A DNA stretch of 64,000 bases from Oscheius tipulae. Its lineage: Eukaryota > Nematoda > Chromadorea > Rhabditida > Rhabditidae. Shown piece by piece: positions 10,134-23,900 of the stretch; within the stretch, counting starts at the first letter, position 1, and each line of letters begins with the position of its first letter. The notes under the pieces are model-generated. The model made no database searches and had not been told where the DNA came from. It worked only from the letters and a program-made list of their open reading frames with translations. The stretch is from contig JASJZH010000006.1 in assembly GCA_037178975.1 (NCBI GenBank), positions 434,001-498,000 on the forward strand, given 5' to 3'. Both the position numbers and the translations under genes were made by a program.

Positions 10134-12065
10134 TCATGGTTTCTGATATTGTGGTAATTCTACTCGAAGAATCTCCAAGGCGTCTTCCCATGCTGCTCGA
10201 ATGCGATCTAGTAGAATCTGAAAAGTTTTCTAAAAAACAAGATAAAGAGTTTTACCCTGGTGTTGACAACTCTCTCCGAATCAGAAATATTCTTGTACCG
10301 GAGCATGACATTGGAAATGAAAGGTAAATGCAATGCATGCATTATGAGCTGACGACGGTAGGCTTTCATAAACTGCAAATTGTGATAATTTTGAGGCTCG
10401 AGGAATAGTTACGTTTGTAAGAGTGAAGTTGGGATACTGTTGAGAAAGACTTGAGATTTTCTGATAATGCTTAGGCAAAATGTCTCTTTCAGCCTGGCGA
10501 CGGACTTCTCCATCACAGCAGAATATCAGCATGTGTGCAAAGTCTTCACCAATGCTTCCTGAAAGATTTTAGATACTGAAACGAACATATTCATATGACA
10601 AATGAAATATCTATCTATCTATCTATCTATCTATATTCTTTAACAAGAGTCATTAAAAACAGTCGAATCCTAAGGTGCGAAAAAAAGAATACCTGCATGG
10701 GGCCCCTGCCAGTCAATGATGGCTCCAAGTTTCTCTGAAGCATGATCATTTTCATCTGCATACCAGAGAAAGTTGTAGGTCCAAAGATCGCCATGGCAGA
10801 TGACATTAGGCAGTCCTAAAACAGTTGGTGCTTATTGCAAAAAAGGTTCCAAACCAAGATCTTTGTGGCTTTGAGTCATAATGTAGTCGACAAACTCGGG
10901 TCTGTTGTAAAGATGTTGGAGTTTAGAATAAAGTGGACCTAGTTCGGGAAAAGTGTCGACGAAAACTTGAACGACTGGTTGGAGTCCTTTAAGAAGATTC
11001 AGAGCTCCTTGCGGGAACGGGAACTTTTCCTTCCTGAAGCTCATTGTTCCTGTGCTCAAAACAAAATGGTTACCAGACAGGAGACGGATTCTTTGAGTAC
11101 AGATGCAGAACTTGTAGTTGACTGCAGACTTCTTCGACCTGGTGAAGGGAAAGAGTGTCGAAGAATGAGACACTTTTGAGATGACAGAGGTCCTCTATCA
11201 CTAGAGCTCCAGTAGACGACTTTTCCCACTTCTGACAGTGGTATACAGACGGGATTTTTAAGCCCTTGATATCGTTAAGTGTGTAGAAATCGATTTCTCG
11301 ATTGAATTGATCCATCATGCCGAGGATTCGGACTTCCTCCTAGAGAATAACTTGTATAAAAATCATTTTTCAATTGTTATATGAACATTTTTGTGCAACT
11401 AAGGAGGACAATGGCTCACTTTCTAAGGGGAGGTTGATATAACAAGGTGGCAAAAAAATGTGATTTACTTGCGTATTTTCGGTTTTGGAACTTGAATACA
11501 CTAATAGAAATCAATCAGAACGGTTTAACTTCAAAATCTTTTTACAATTCGATCTACAAACAAAAGTTCTGCTCACCTGGTCCTCTGGCCAGTAATATCT
11601 GGTCTTTTCAGCACCGATCGTAGCTATGAGTGCGTTACGGATAGCTCGTGTTTCTGGCATTTTCACAATAGCCTAAAGTACACGCAATGTGCGACTTTTT
11701 CTAGGACTTACACTCGAACTTTCGCCTTTGTTGTCTCCAATGACGACTCTGACGATTTGGGAGACAAATCCGTCAGTTGACAAAACTTGACAGTTCACTT
11801 TCGACATGCCAATGGTGTGCATGAGATGTGGGACTTTTTCTAGAAGCCAAGAGATGTTGAGATTGCTGTCTCCAAGGAATCGTTCCAAATCAGCTAAACA
11901 CATTATATTGAAGTTGAAAATGCATAGGTTACCAAAGTTTTCCTCCTTTTCTTGTGCCTGAAGAGTATAGATGGCTTGGCGCAACTTTGAGACCAGCTGT
12001 TCGTAGTCGTCCAGGATTTCCTTGCCCAACTGCAGCTCTCCGATCTCCTTCAGCTGGTCATGGAC
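10134..12065 (-). CDS. CHK kinase-like (DUF1679/EcKinase family) protein, nine exons, first exon not found
   Basis: Exons (downward) 11933-12065, 11712-11893, 11577-11672, 11074-11339, 10855-11033, 10693-10815, 10413-10558, 10256-10372 and 10134-10229 join in phase at every boundary and give about 445 residues. The kinase-fold core is explicit: VICHGDLWTYNFLW (the HxDxxxxN catalytic loop) and IIDWQ (the metal-binding D in a DFG-like place), preceded by VLHLYSKNPSPVW and followed by a C-terminal helix region (AYRRQLIMHALHLPF). Family knowledge: CHK-type proteins are aminoglycoside-phosphotransferase-fold kinases expanded in nematodes and arthropods; substrates are mostly unknown, with ecdysteroid and choline kinases as relatives. 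The N-terminal exon is coiled-coil-like and begins after a TTTTCAG without an ATG, so a start exon is missing. Intron 11034-11073 is only 40 nt. Confidence 0.88.
10609..10634. repeat. (ATCT)n microsatellite in an intron
   Basis: About six perfect ATCT units inside the intron of the CHK kinase-like gene between 10559 and 10692. Confidence 0.95.
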
Positions 12066-15000
12066 CTGAAAATCAGCCCTTTGAACGGGAATGTTCTTTG
12101 TCCCCTTCTCACACCGGCTCACAACTCAATTAGGATTATAAGTTAGGCCTGTGAGTAATCAACAGCTTGTTTGTCTAGACAGTGTGGGAGAAGAAGAACA
12201 CATGATTACTGCAGAGCTTTGATTAGAATATCGATGAAAGAAGGGTGCGAGTAATTTTGAAGTTATCGTTACATTCGAATTTGTAAACCTGAACTAGTTT
12301 GTCAGTTTATAAATATAGACTGACTTGCAATTTTTTGGGAAAACATGCCAAGACACTGAAACTTACCAAGTTGTAAAAAGAGTAAAAAAATGATAGACCG
12401 AGTTCAGGAGTTCGCTAACTTTTCAGAATCTGGGCTCCCTATTAATACTTCCTTCTTTTCACAAAATATCACGACATATTCCAAGTGTCTGATCCACGTT
12501 CCGAATGTGAATACTTCTTAAGAGAGAACCCCTCTTAATCTCTTCCTGTTTATCTCTCCCCCATTGCGTAAGCTCATTGTCGCTCGATTCTCATGTGATA
12601 ATTAATGACGTCTACTGTAGACTGGGGGAAAATAATTACTCACTCTGCAAGTGCAGAGACCGAGTTCAAAAAAAAACTTACTATTTTTATGGAGACATCC
12701 CAGTCGTTTGGTATCATGGCTTTCATGTAGGATTGCTTGGACATTCCTGGAAGAAAAGTTGTTTAGAGTAGAAGTTAAAAGGAAAGAGGGAAATGAAACA
12801 GTATTTTCTTGAACATTTGCACTTTTGGAAGAAATGTGACATATGAAAGAGCTTGCAAAACAAGACTACAGTATCTACAGTCGGTGTAGCCGCAAAAAGA
12901 CCAAAAGATACTGTAGTCCTAGAAATCAAAAGAACTCTTCACAAGTTTTCCTCTCGAACACCGTCGAAATATCAGCTGATACAAAGTAAAGTGAGTCGAG
13001 TGACCTTGGCTTTGAAAAAGAATCCGACAGGATCAAAAGAATACACCTGCACATGCACTTCCTGTCTTGCAAAAACAGTTAAGTGGCGCGAACAGCTTTT
13101 GACCGAGTTCAACATGAGAGGGACTGAGTGTGTAGCTGTTTTCTTGACCCACAGAGCAGAAAAGTAGCCGATATTATAAACAGTTATCGAACACAAATCT
13201 GCAAAGCAAAATAGCAATCGTGTCCAGATTATGTGCTACAAAAGTAGATGACTAATTGACTCGAATCAAGTCACCTCCAAAAAGTATGCAAAGTTGGATG
13301 TGGAATTAATTGTGGAAATGGCTTCGTTGCGGGCGATCTGAGCAAAAAGTAGATATAATTCACTGGCAAAAAAGATTTTCATCTGCTCAAGAAGGAAAAC
13401 ATACGACATAAACCCATGTTGTTGTTTTTCGTTCGGTTATAAGAAGAGCTCTTTAAAATATAAGTCGGATAACCGTATGCTCGTCAAAATCGTTCACATA
13501 TGGAGCATAGTTTTTATACATATCGTATTCTAAAAAACAATACTGACTGCTTCTTGTATTGGTTAGAGCTGTTTGCTCGGTGAGCTGCCCGGGGTTTCGA
13601 CCAGAAACACAACTCGGCCACAGAGATTCTCGGAATAAGACGAGGATTTTGTTGCAGCCTCGAATATAGTAAGAACTATGTTGGCTCTAAGTAAATAGTT
13701 AGATCAATCACACTTTAGCAACAGTTGCTGCTTCTTAGACAAGATTTGTTAGGCTCAACAAGATGCTGTCAAGATAATAGATAGCAACCAGTTTTAGCTA
13801 ACTTTTGGCTTCAATAGTCTAAAAAAAACGGTTGTCAAACTGCAGAATTTGACTCTGACATGCTTACAAGATCCAAGGGAAAGAGACTCTCATGACAAGG
13901 AAAGAAGATGTTGACAGAAAACAGGTGAACTATTTAGTCGTTGTAACGATATGGTCAATTAATATACGAGCAGGTTAACATACTCTTCAGGGAGGACAGA
14001 CAGTGCGTAATGACTCCCTTCCTCCTACTGCTTACGTAAAAAGAGTGCGTACTACAAAACTTTTAAAGGGCGAGAGAAGTTCTAAGAACCGCGACCACCT
14101 TGCAGAAGTTTGCAAAAAAAAGTAGTCATAACATCTATGATAGATCAGAAATTCATAATAATCTAATGAGCTGGATTCGAACACCTGTGGATGGGGAAAA
14201 CAGCACTTTTTTGTGTGTACCTGCTGCAATGTTGCAGGTCGGTTTCTTAGCAGGGATTTTTGATCATAAAGGTGTAATCTTACGCGAATAGTGCAAAATT
14301 GACCTACTTTCTCCAACGCAGTTTGTATAAAAAAGTGTCATAGAGTACGAGGTTGCACCTTGTTCGGATTTAACGTACTGACGAGTCAGCACTGCCATTT
14401 TAGGAAATAGGTTACGGTACAAGACCCTTAGAGTGGGTGGTTCGTACAAAGATCACCTGCAACTTTGATAAGTAGTGTTCACTCAGCAAAATAATAGCCG
14501 ATTATATATTAAGAGTGGGTGGAGGATTACTGTAACCGTAAATCTGGAGAAAACAAGAAGTGAGGATCCTACACAAGACGTTTGATAAATATACTAAGTT
14601 TAATAAGATATAAGATAATATGGGGACAACACAACCAATTAGCGGAATCTGCTTATGAACAGGGTCTTTGGAGTCATAGTAAACATGTGAATGCACGTAA
14701 AAAATGTTTAGCAACTTATGTTATTGATTTCTAAAGGCGGTTTGGCCATGTTATTGTAACAAAACACATCCAGAACGAGTAAATCTTAAATGTCTCTTGG
14801 AGATATATAAAAAAAGGCTTTAACAGTTTAACAAGTAGTACTTCTGTTACCCAAATGTCGTACATCGTCTTGTACAAAAGATGAGCTCCCGCCAATTTCC
14901 TGCAAAACTGCCCGTAAAACCTTTGTTCTCCTGTTTTTCGAGCCTTAATAGGTTAATCTTCATTTCTCGTGATACAGGAGAATTAAATATCTGTTATTTG

Positions 15001-16822
15001 CGAAACAAGGATCTGGAAATGACTGGAAGACAAACAAGTGTTTAATGATGACATTCACACACCTGACTCAATCTTTTTTCCTGAAAATGTGAAAATCCCG
15101 CCTCCCTTCCTAGTGACGTTTACGTTTTCGATTAGGCAGTTTTTGTAGAAAACACTAGGGATTACGATGAGATAATGCCAGATCAAGGTTTGAAGAACAT
15201 GGCAAAATGCAAAGTTGTGAAGCTCGTACCGTCGTGAACGGATATAAACATCTGCTTCGGGCTTGCAAGAAACAATATGCAAAGATCACAATGTCAATTA
15301 TGTGTCTACAAGTAGTATCACACAAACTCAAGAGTAATAAAAAGCAACAAGAAAGTGGGAAGATGATGAGTTTACATATCCACTAAATACGTGTGCGACA
15401 CGAAAACATTACAGTTCGGAGTTTAAGTTTAATTGAGCAATACTTTTATACTTTAGATCTTATTCAATCAGCAATTAATTCATTTGAGACAAAAGAATAT
15501 AACACACATTCTGTATTGTGAAAGTCTTCCTTAAACCTCCCAAATTTTTCAAATCTGGCTCTTAATCATTGATCTTACTGGAAGGTGCAAGGTAAGTTTA
15601 CAAAGGTGTCAGTAGCGCTTATAAAAACTCTTACTTTTCTTCACTTAGTTTTGGAAGTTTGTTGCAATCTTGAATCATTTCAATTTTAAAACTGCTCTTT
15701 GACCCAAAGTAAACAAGTTTTTCAAAACGTCTGGAAGTTCAAAAACAACATACTATTGTCGGAGCAGAAAAACACTTTGAAGGCATGCTTACAGGGTAAA
15801 TACGTAATGCACGTTTCACAAGACTTAGTTCAAATGCTACCGTACACCCGATCCACTGTTTATAAACATTCAGCTAAATGGGCGGAGTTCATGCATTCTG
15901 CAGGACCGATCTCTTGATCAGATCTACTGTAGACTCATTGTGCACTTTTTCCATGTGTACGGATTATTCTGCAAACTGTGCAGCGAATGTTAACATTGTA
16001 ACCAAATTTCGATATACAGTAGTTACCGAAAAATTGATAGATTACCTCAGTAACTTGAGTGAACCTTCTGCTTAAATGGATGAACTACGGTAAGAACTAA
16101 AAAAAGATTGGATCAATGTCGTAACATGTTTCGTGTTTTGAATCTCGTTGGTGAGTAAGTTCGCTCTTCTTTTTTGCCTTGAATACATTCTCTTTAACAT
16201 TTAGATTCTCGCATATCAAAAGATACGAGACATTACAGAAAACAGCAAAGATAGAACAGGGAATAAGTTCGTGCTTTCACGCACTATCAACTTTACTGGT
16301 TGTATTAGTCGCCTAACAACGGCATCACACAGTTTCGAGGTTATTTTTGAGGTTATGTTGATGAAGTTGTGACCAACCGAATTGTTTTTTGGCAGTTACT
16401 CTGTAGTTTTTGCACCATCCTGTCCTGCCGACTATGTAACATCACGTGATGAAGCTTATGCAGTCACTATGTTATCACTGGTTCTAGTATTGTCACCAGG
16501 TTTTCAAAACTTTTCCACATTGAACAAGACATTAAACACTGAAAAAAATCTCAAGACTTCAGATCGGCACTGCGCAAAGTGCAGAATTTTCCCAAGTCAG
16601 CAAGCTCAAAAATGAGACCTGCAGGTGCTGTTGCAAGAAGACGGAGATCGACACATGTCTGCATATAAACTTTGTCTTTAGGTTCACGTAAAGAGCAAAG
16701 CACAATTTGTTCAGAAATTACGTCAGCCCCACTGCAAACCTAATATGCGTTGACAATGATGTAGCACTAGCCATGGGATAGCAATAATTACCAAAGGAAT
16801 CACAACGATAAGAGCCGTTCGG
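12066..16822. other. gene-poor region; one inverted repeat, no confident exon
   Basis: Nearly 5 kb with no recognisable family. An ORF of 104 codons at 12853-13167 (+) contains a 13-bp inverted repeat and is Lys/Thr-rich without a clear domain. A minus-strand ORF at 15055-15282 looks moderately coding-like but lacks firm splice sites. The missing 5' exon of the CHK kinase-like gene may lie in the first few hundred bases. Confidence 0.4.
12864..12918. repeat. 13-bp perfect inverted repeat, 29-nt spacer
   Basis: GACTACAGTATCT at 12864-12876 pairs exactly with AGATACTGTAGTC at 12906-12918. CTACAGTA-type words are common in nematode repeats, so this is more likely a small transposon remnant than an RNA gene. 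Confidence 0.7.
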
Positions 16823-17190
16823 ATGATAACTCGGAAGCTTTTGCCTCCAAGGAGAGTGCTGTCTAGACGTGTACAGGGTCGGGAGCGCAACATGACGAAC
16901 GACTTTAGATTAACTGTTCACAGAACACCACATCTTCACTACACATCTACCTCTTCGAAATTGTCGTCTTTAACAGGAAAACTGGAAACCTTTTCCAGCT
17001 TTTCAATAGCCGAACTTACCATTAAGAGACAATGGAATCCTAGTCGAAAAATATTCCTATTCAATATTTTTCAACAAAAGTTCCTCGTGGGGAGAAAGGT
17101 CAAAAGTGAGGAACTGACTCATATAGTCTTTCAAATACTCAGATACTACTGCTACAATACAAGCTCAACATCCACAAGATCCACAAAAGA

Positions 17191-17660
17191 GTGATAGTAT
17201 CAACAGTTTCGAGACCAACCAAGTACACTAAAGATGAACATAATTCTCTACTTATGGCGTTTTACTTAGAAACCATCATAGCGCAAATCCGTTTTCTCAA
17301 AAAACAAGCAGCTCCTGATCAAGAACTTATCAAGAAAAAACTCATGAACAATGCAATCTCGTCTAGAGGAAACATTACTGGAGACAAAAAGCTACAGACT
17401 TTTTCCCCAACACTTTGCAGCTGATACGACCTCCATACACTGTAAAACACTTGGAAAGTTTAGCTGTCCAATTTCCAGAATTTAAAAGTCTACTCGATCA
17501 GGCTGATGTCAACAGATTCGACAACAGAACAACCATGTGAGTTTATACAAAATTCACAGTCGTCCACAATATATACTATTTCAACAGCTGCTGGATCAAA
17601 ACATACTGTTCAAGTTTCAAAAACTATCGTAAAGGTATTTCTGATTTGGAAATAGACTAG
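17191..17660 (+). CDS. candidate 3' exons of an unidentified gene
   Basis: Two exons fit well: 17421-17536 (after TTTGCAG, ending in GTGAGT) and 17588-17660 (after TTCAACAG, ending in TAG), reading through YTVKHLESLAVQFPEF and NYRKGISDLEID with matching phase. An open frame just upstream, 17191-17400, also looks coding (DEHNSLLMAFYLETIIAQIR) but no phase-compatible donor links it to 17421, so the join is unresolved; a pseudogene or missed intron is possible. No domain is recognised. Another gene candidate starts 17 bases downstream. Confidence 0.3.
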
Positions 17661-17676
17661 TCAAAGTTGCAAGAGA

Positions 17677-17943
17677 ATGGATAAAGAAAAAGCAAATCTT
17701 ATCGAAGTGGAAGAGGAGTCGAAGGGAGAAGGAGGTGATGGAATAAGTTCAGAGGAAGATACTATCAGCCTAAAGATAATTCCAGGTCACCTTTCTTAGA
17801 GTAAAACTCTCCTCCTAAGGATAATTCTTTCAGGACAGTTGTCAGCACGATATACAGCTGGTCACGTTCACACATGGTGTGGATTCACTAAGAGGGACCT
17901 GATAGCCTCCCTCGGTGTTTTGGTCTTTTCGAAACAGTTCTGA
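17677..17943 (+). CDS. candidate small two-exon protein (72 aa), acidic N-terminus
   Basis: Exon 1, 17677-17785, starts MDKEKANLIEVEEESKGEGG and ends at a GTCACC donor. Exon 2, 17834-17943, follows CTTTCAG and ends in TGA after LIASLGVLVFSKQF. The phase matches and the product is 72 residues: a Glu-rich half, then a mixed half with TAGHVHTWCGF. No family is recognised. Its closeness to the preceding candidate could mean that both are pieces of one gene or of a degraded transposon. Confidence 0.35.
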
Positions 17944-20900
17944 AAATCGGTTGTTGTGAGCATTTGTTAGTTACCTAGCGGGTTTGAACTGCTCCAGCAG
18001 CGCGTTCGGTTTATGTATAGCTTCCGGGTCAGTCCTTACCATACGTCTTCAACATGAGCTACAGCACCTAAGCCTAAGTCTAAAAAATTGTAGTCACTTC
18101 TGATTGAACCCTTCAAATATTCTGTCCAGAATATTAATGGATCTTGCATTTTGGGCACATCTTTTTTGTCTGCTGGAGCTTATTCAGGCTCATGATTAAT
18201 ATGAATGGGTCCTCAGTGACTGACAAGTTGTCAACAAAAGTCTCTTATTACCGTATCCTACCAAACAAGATCCAAATACTTCCCTATTCTCACAATCGGT
18301 AACGAGATCCTTTCATGTTCGCGTTGCAGAATCCGTGTTTCTCTGGCGTTCCCTGGCATGAAAAACGATTCCTGCAGACTCAATTACACTAGGCAACTGT
18401 TTAGTGGTTTAGCAAAGGCTATTTCCATCAACAAGTCTTCGAACTCGTGGATTTTCTGTTACATAGTTTCAATGTCATATGTTCACTGATTTTCATGTCT
18501 GCTCTAAAGAAGCTCCTGTAGGGTAGCATACTTATATGGCTGTCATGATGTGGTCAGTCGGAATCGATAGTGGCCTCTGCCCCAACTCTTCTTATTCTTT
18601 CCCAAAAAAAAAACACTAAATGAGCAGAGGAACGATCCATTCCAAATGCACTGACCTGCCAGGCCACAAAAACGTCGTTGTCCGCTTAAAGAGCTCCTTA
18701 TCCATTCCGACCTCCTTTACAATTCACAAAGGTCCCGAGACACCTATTCGAGTTCTGCGATCTTTTTTTGTCGTTCAACAACCACTTTTCGGGTAATTCT
18801 ATAGCTGGGTTTCCTTAAATTTCACCCATGAAATTATTCAAGTGGTGTGTGGTTGATTATGACGCGGTAACAGCGGCTGAGCTAGGCTCTTGGGGTTGCG
18901 TTCCAGAACATCCCGGTTTGGCTAGCAACAGGTGCATTAGATTTGCTCACAACTAAAAGTTTTGTTCTTTAAAACAGTCGCGCCTTAGCTAGATTCTGTA
19001 TTTACTCTTGTTATCTAACGCATAAAGAACTTTACTTTGGTAACATGTCATATTTTGGAATCTGGTTAGTTACAAGAAATTATGACTTGGATTTCTAATT
19101 TTGACAGAAGCACTCGTCCAGGAACCGATTGATAATTTTTGTAATATTAGTTGACAGAAAAATTATTCAATACAGTTAGTAGATAAGATTTTGAATAGGG
19201 AAAAGAACGTTGTAGCCGCGGCACACGTAGACATGAACATGACAGAGTGACATTTGGGGAACTGGCCAACAAGAACTTAGTTCAGGTAGATAACAGAACT
19301 TGCTGTACAGAGAACAGATGCTCATTTTAAACGTATACAGTTTTTAGGCTTATCTATCTTTATCCTTTATTCTATTCCTGCTAGACTGAAGGTGTAGGCG
19401 TCAAGCCATCCTGGTATAAAAAATTCATCGGCAGATGTAATTATTCTCGTTTCCTTATCGAAAGATCGTGTCCAAATTTTCCCGTTCGCTTTTAGCTCAG
19501 TTACTGGCGTATTTTTACGATTTTCAGGGTACAAAGACAAGACATTAAAGCAGCTCTTCCAATGAATAGCAAATGACTAGGTTGGCCATACGCACCCCAT
19601 TTGATAAATGACAGTCTACCGTCTTTTTTGAGTGGATTTTTTCACAGTAGAAACGTCAGGAAACACGGCTGTTCATGAGTTTGTTACCTTTTACTACATG
19701 GACACTCCGAAAACTCTTGTATGACATTCTATATCTGTTGAAACAGTTAGCCATGTTTTTCAGCCAATCGAACTCAACGCTGACTTGCTCACTAATCTAG
19801 CGACAGAACTATCGTGAATATTTCTGTCGAAGACTAACAGGCAGATTCCGCTGCGCTTTAGATAATTGCTATCGGTTAAAATCACCAGATTTCTACGCAC
19901 AACTTCTGGTACTGTTTCTTTGTGTGTTTCTAATTAGACGAGAAAACAATTTGTCTTACTCTATACACCAAGTTAAGCATGAACAGTTCAATGCACGTCT
20001 TGTACTATACTGGACAACTACTGTTTGACATTCAAAACGTAGATCATAGTGGCTGCCATAAGTTTGCAGTAATTTCATATGTGTGAGGACCGAGACTGGT
20101 TGGCAAAATTTCTTTATAAAACGAACAGATAATAGTACATTTGTGCACTTGGCGAGCCTTCTCGTTTTGCAAAAAAACAGATTTCACTCTCCCTGACTGA
20201 GAAGACCTTCTTTTCATTTGGATAAGAGGGTCTACTTCTACTCTTTCTGGCTGTTTTTGCCGCGCCGAATTGCAGCTCTTTATGGGATAAGATCGTCTAG
20301 AAGTGATTGCTTCCTCTCGCGGTACTCGAATATCTGACACGGCCACCTCGAAGCAGCAGCGGAGAAGTCGCTTTTTCTCCATTCTGCTACTTTTGCACGT
20401 AACTTCTGGTCGCCCGGAGTGGTGACCAAATTTTTCTATGCATACTTGAAATGGAGAATAGGCTGTCCGTAGAAGGTGGTACACCTGACCAGCTTGGTCT
20501 CTTAACTGAGTTGAGTGTCAACTACCTATCATTCATGTTAACAATATATAGGGGATTTTTTTGTGTACAGTTATATTTGAAATCTTGACGCAGATATTAC
20601 TGGATGCCTAATGCCAGTTTTTCTAAAAGACTTTACAAGGCCCCTATTTTAAAGTTTGTAAAGGAAACACTGAGTTCAAGTTGGAGTTTGGATGAAAATT
20701 GTCTGGTTCCTTCGTGTCACTGAGCTACCAGAGAATCCTATATAGTTGTGGTACCGTACTCAACTGAGAACTGTCCAAAGTTTCATAGAGGAAAACTTGC
20801 TGTGCTTAAATGCCAGCTTTTGACTTTTGTTCGCCACACTTGAGGCTCTTCTCTTTGGACCTGCCTAAGCAACTCCTCCTTTTTCTCTCGTCTCTACTAT

Positions 20901-23900
20901 GCATAAACTTCTGCCTCCACGAAAATAGTTCGAAATGACATCACCTGCAGGGAGAGCTTACCTCCAAGCAACCAATTTTTCAAATTTCTCGCTCAAAAAT
21001 CTAGAGGATCTAGAGGATCCCTTTACCATTTTGACATGAAAAGGAAGCCTAAGAATTCTTCCTCGTGGAGGCTCCCACAAAGCTCCTCGAAAAAAACAGC
21101 GAACTCTCGTCAATTTAAATAATCGTGTTCTGCAAAAGCCTCCTTAACTTTGGCCTTGAGTTTGCCTTCTTTTCGATATTATCCTGGTCGATGAACTTCC
21201 TCATAAAATAAATGGCCTAACCGGAAAACATTGCCCGTGACTATTCTGCCTCTGAGGCGCCTGCTCAACATTTCTCTTGTGAAAGAAACATTGTCTGCTG
21301 ATGGTAGATTGCGGAGTATGTGTTTACTCGGATCTTGTAGGTAACAAAGACCTCAGAGCATAACGGACCGAGAAGATCAAACTTGAAACTTTTGGGAGGA
21401 TTATTCCTGGTAAAGCATGGTTTTATATTACAATTTCAGTTCGAGGAAAACCATCGTCTTTGACCAGAAGATTCAAACTATGAATTTTTCTCAAATTTCA
21501 TTGTGAATACGCCTCTTCAATGTTTTCCCAAGTGTGCAACGGCTAGAATTTCACATATTTCGTGTGTAACTTTCCCCTACGCCTCCATATAACCAAATTT
21601 ACTTTTCTCCCCTCAATTAATTGTCCGATTTTTGGTTGCTCAGCCATTTTTCCACTTCCTAGGTACATTTGTTAGCAGGCTGTCAAAAATGCGGCCGCAG
21701 CTGGTAACAAAGGTGAGCGAGCAGCTGCGGAATTTTTCCAACTTTTACACATTCACACACCGATATCTTCACAGCGCGGACATTTGATGACATTAACACG
21801 GCCAGGAGCCAGCTGAGAGGTTTTATGGCGGTGCGCGTTAAAATGTCCTCGCGGGCCCGCTTCCGCTTCCCCGTGTTGCTACGGACTCGGGGGCAGCAAA
21901 TGTGTTTGTGTTCCTCATTTCCGAACGAATATATTACCCTCTTGATTAAAGTGAAATCTCTTTTCTAACTTTTGAAGGGATATCTGGTTTCGAAGTTACA
22001 GTTATTCAATTTGTACCATTCCATAATCTCGCATATCTATAAACTCTTCTGTATTCTCGAATGTTTTAGAGCAGTATGTACTATTCTTATGCTTGGGATA
22101 ATGTTTCTTCACACCTATCAAAACACTAGACATCAGCTGTCGCTATTTGTTTTTTCAAGTCACCGACGCTGACCAGAGCCCGTGATTGTGCTACTAACAC
22201 ATTCTCTTCATTAGCTCTGGTTGAACCCATCCTCCTTCTCCAGACCAATTCTTCCGCATTTAATTAAGGAGCCGGACCCCTTTCACGTCTCCTTGTTTGA
22301 CAAACAGATTACGAAGGCGTCATTATTTTCTGACAGCCCCAAAGATTTTGACAGACTACCTATAAGTCTCTCTCAACAATTCTTCTTTTTTCACAACGAT
22401 TCTAAATTTCACAACAGACGGTTCGGGCCTGTGGCCAGATCCCGCATCCTTCCTTTTCTGTTCTTCCGAACTTTAGCTTTCCAGTCGGAAGTCCACTTTC
22501 GAACTTCTTCCACCCCAAAAATAGGTGTCATACACGCCTCGTGAACTTTTCACGAGCCCCCTCGCGGCTCTCCCTCCAAGAAAGGAGCTCCATATTCTTG
22601 ATTAGGCCCACAGTTGTAGAGTCTCGTATTCGGGGATGTTAGCTCCTCATAGAGAAGAGGGACCTCTCTTATCGGGTCATATACTGCTCAGGGATCTCTT
22701 ACGAAAATTGGGTGAGTAGTGAACCACTCTTCCAGGAGTGACATCAGGGCCAGACTAAAAGGCCACCCGGGTTGTGTCGCGTGTCTCCTCTTCCGTTTGC
22801 AGCCATTATCCCTATACAACAGACTCTATGCACAATTTTGGGTAGAAAGAAATTAGTTCCTTGCTTTGCGGGACCGGCGGGTAGAGAAGGTGATATTTTT
22901 TCATTTTCATCCCCATTCAGTGCACTGAATATTTTCATGCATTATGGCTTACAGTAACGTTTTTACTGTAACAAAATTGTGCATGTCCGACTCCCATTCT
23001 ATTGCGGAGATGAAAATAAAACCGATGCCGACAGCGAAAAAAGTTAACGGTGAATCAACCATATAATGGTTTTCTGTTCAACAGAAGCTTTTACCTTGGT
23101 ATCATGGTCAGAACGGGTCACTACTACAGTAGTTTAAATTGACCCCAAAATCCATAACAAGGCTTACTAATAGGCGCTATAACTTTGTTAGCTTGTAGTG
23201 TTGTAGTGTGGTAAAATATACGATGACAATTCCGTTTTTTCTTTCCCCATCCTCCTCCGCTTGACCTGACTCACAGATCGAGCTATTTAGCTCAATATCC
23301 ACTCTAAGTCAACAAAATGTGCGTCAAGCGAGGAATACTATTTGAGTGGCTCTCAAACCCACAATAAAAATCGTTTGCACGTCGGGAGCAATTCATACTA
23401 CACTCCGAGTAGGATAGTATGTCCGGAAGGATCAGCTCGCGAGAAAAAATGCGGATCTTTTGTGTGAAAAAATATGCTTCGGTCTTGTGAAACAAGACCT
23501 CGGCTAGCTGAAATTCAAAACGTCCAGCACGTTGTTTCCATGTGAAACGTCTGGCAATTATTCAACAGCGGCTAGTAGTCTTGTTTTTTATCTTTAAAAT
23601 ATCAACTGTGATGCCGATTTTCTGTTTTATAGCAAAAAATCTTTGACGTCTTTGAACTCCGATTGCTAGTTTCTTTCTCCCAAGTCATGTTGACTTTGTT
23701 AAGTCACTTTCAGCTCAATTCTTGCTCATTCCGATTCTGAACGAAACCCATACAACATACCCACTCGTATTTCCCGACGCCTTTTCCTACGCCAATTACC
23801 AATTAGACAAAGATTTCGAATTCCCAGCGGTCTTGTTAAGTCCAGAAGACACACACGGCTTCCGGGGCCCGACAAATTCACTAACGATGTTCTCTTTATG

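Noticed and set aside
13575-13640. Box A/box B-like pair on the minus strand (TGGCCGAGTTGTG and GGTCGAAACCCC)
   Set aside because: Only about 5 nt separate the two boxes, too close for a tRNA or a normal SINE head.
14264-14449. Short minus-strand ORFs and a hydrophobic stretch at 14.0-14.7 kb
   Set aside because: No splice sites in phase and no recognisable composition; treated as chance.
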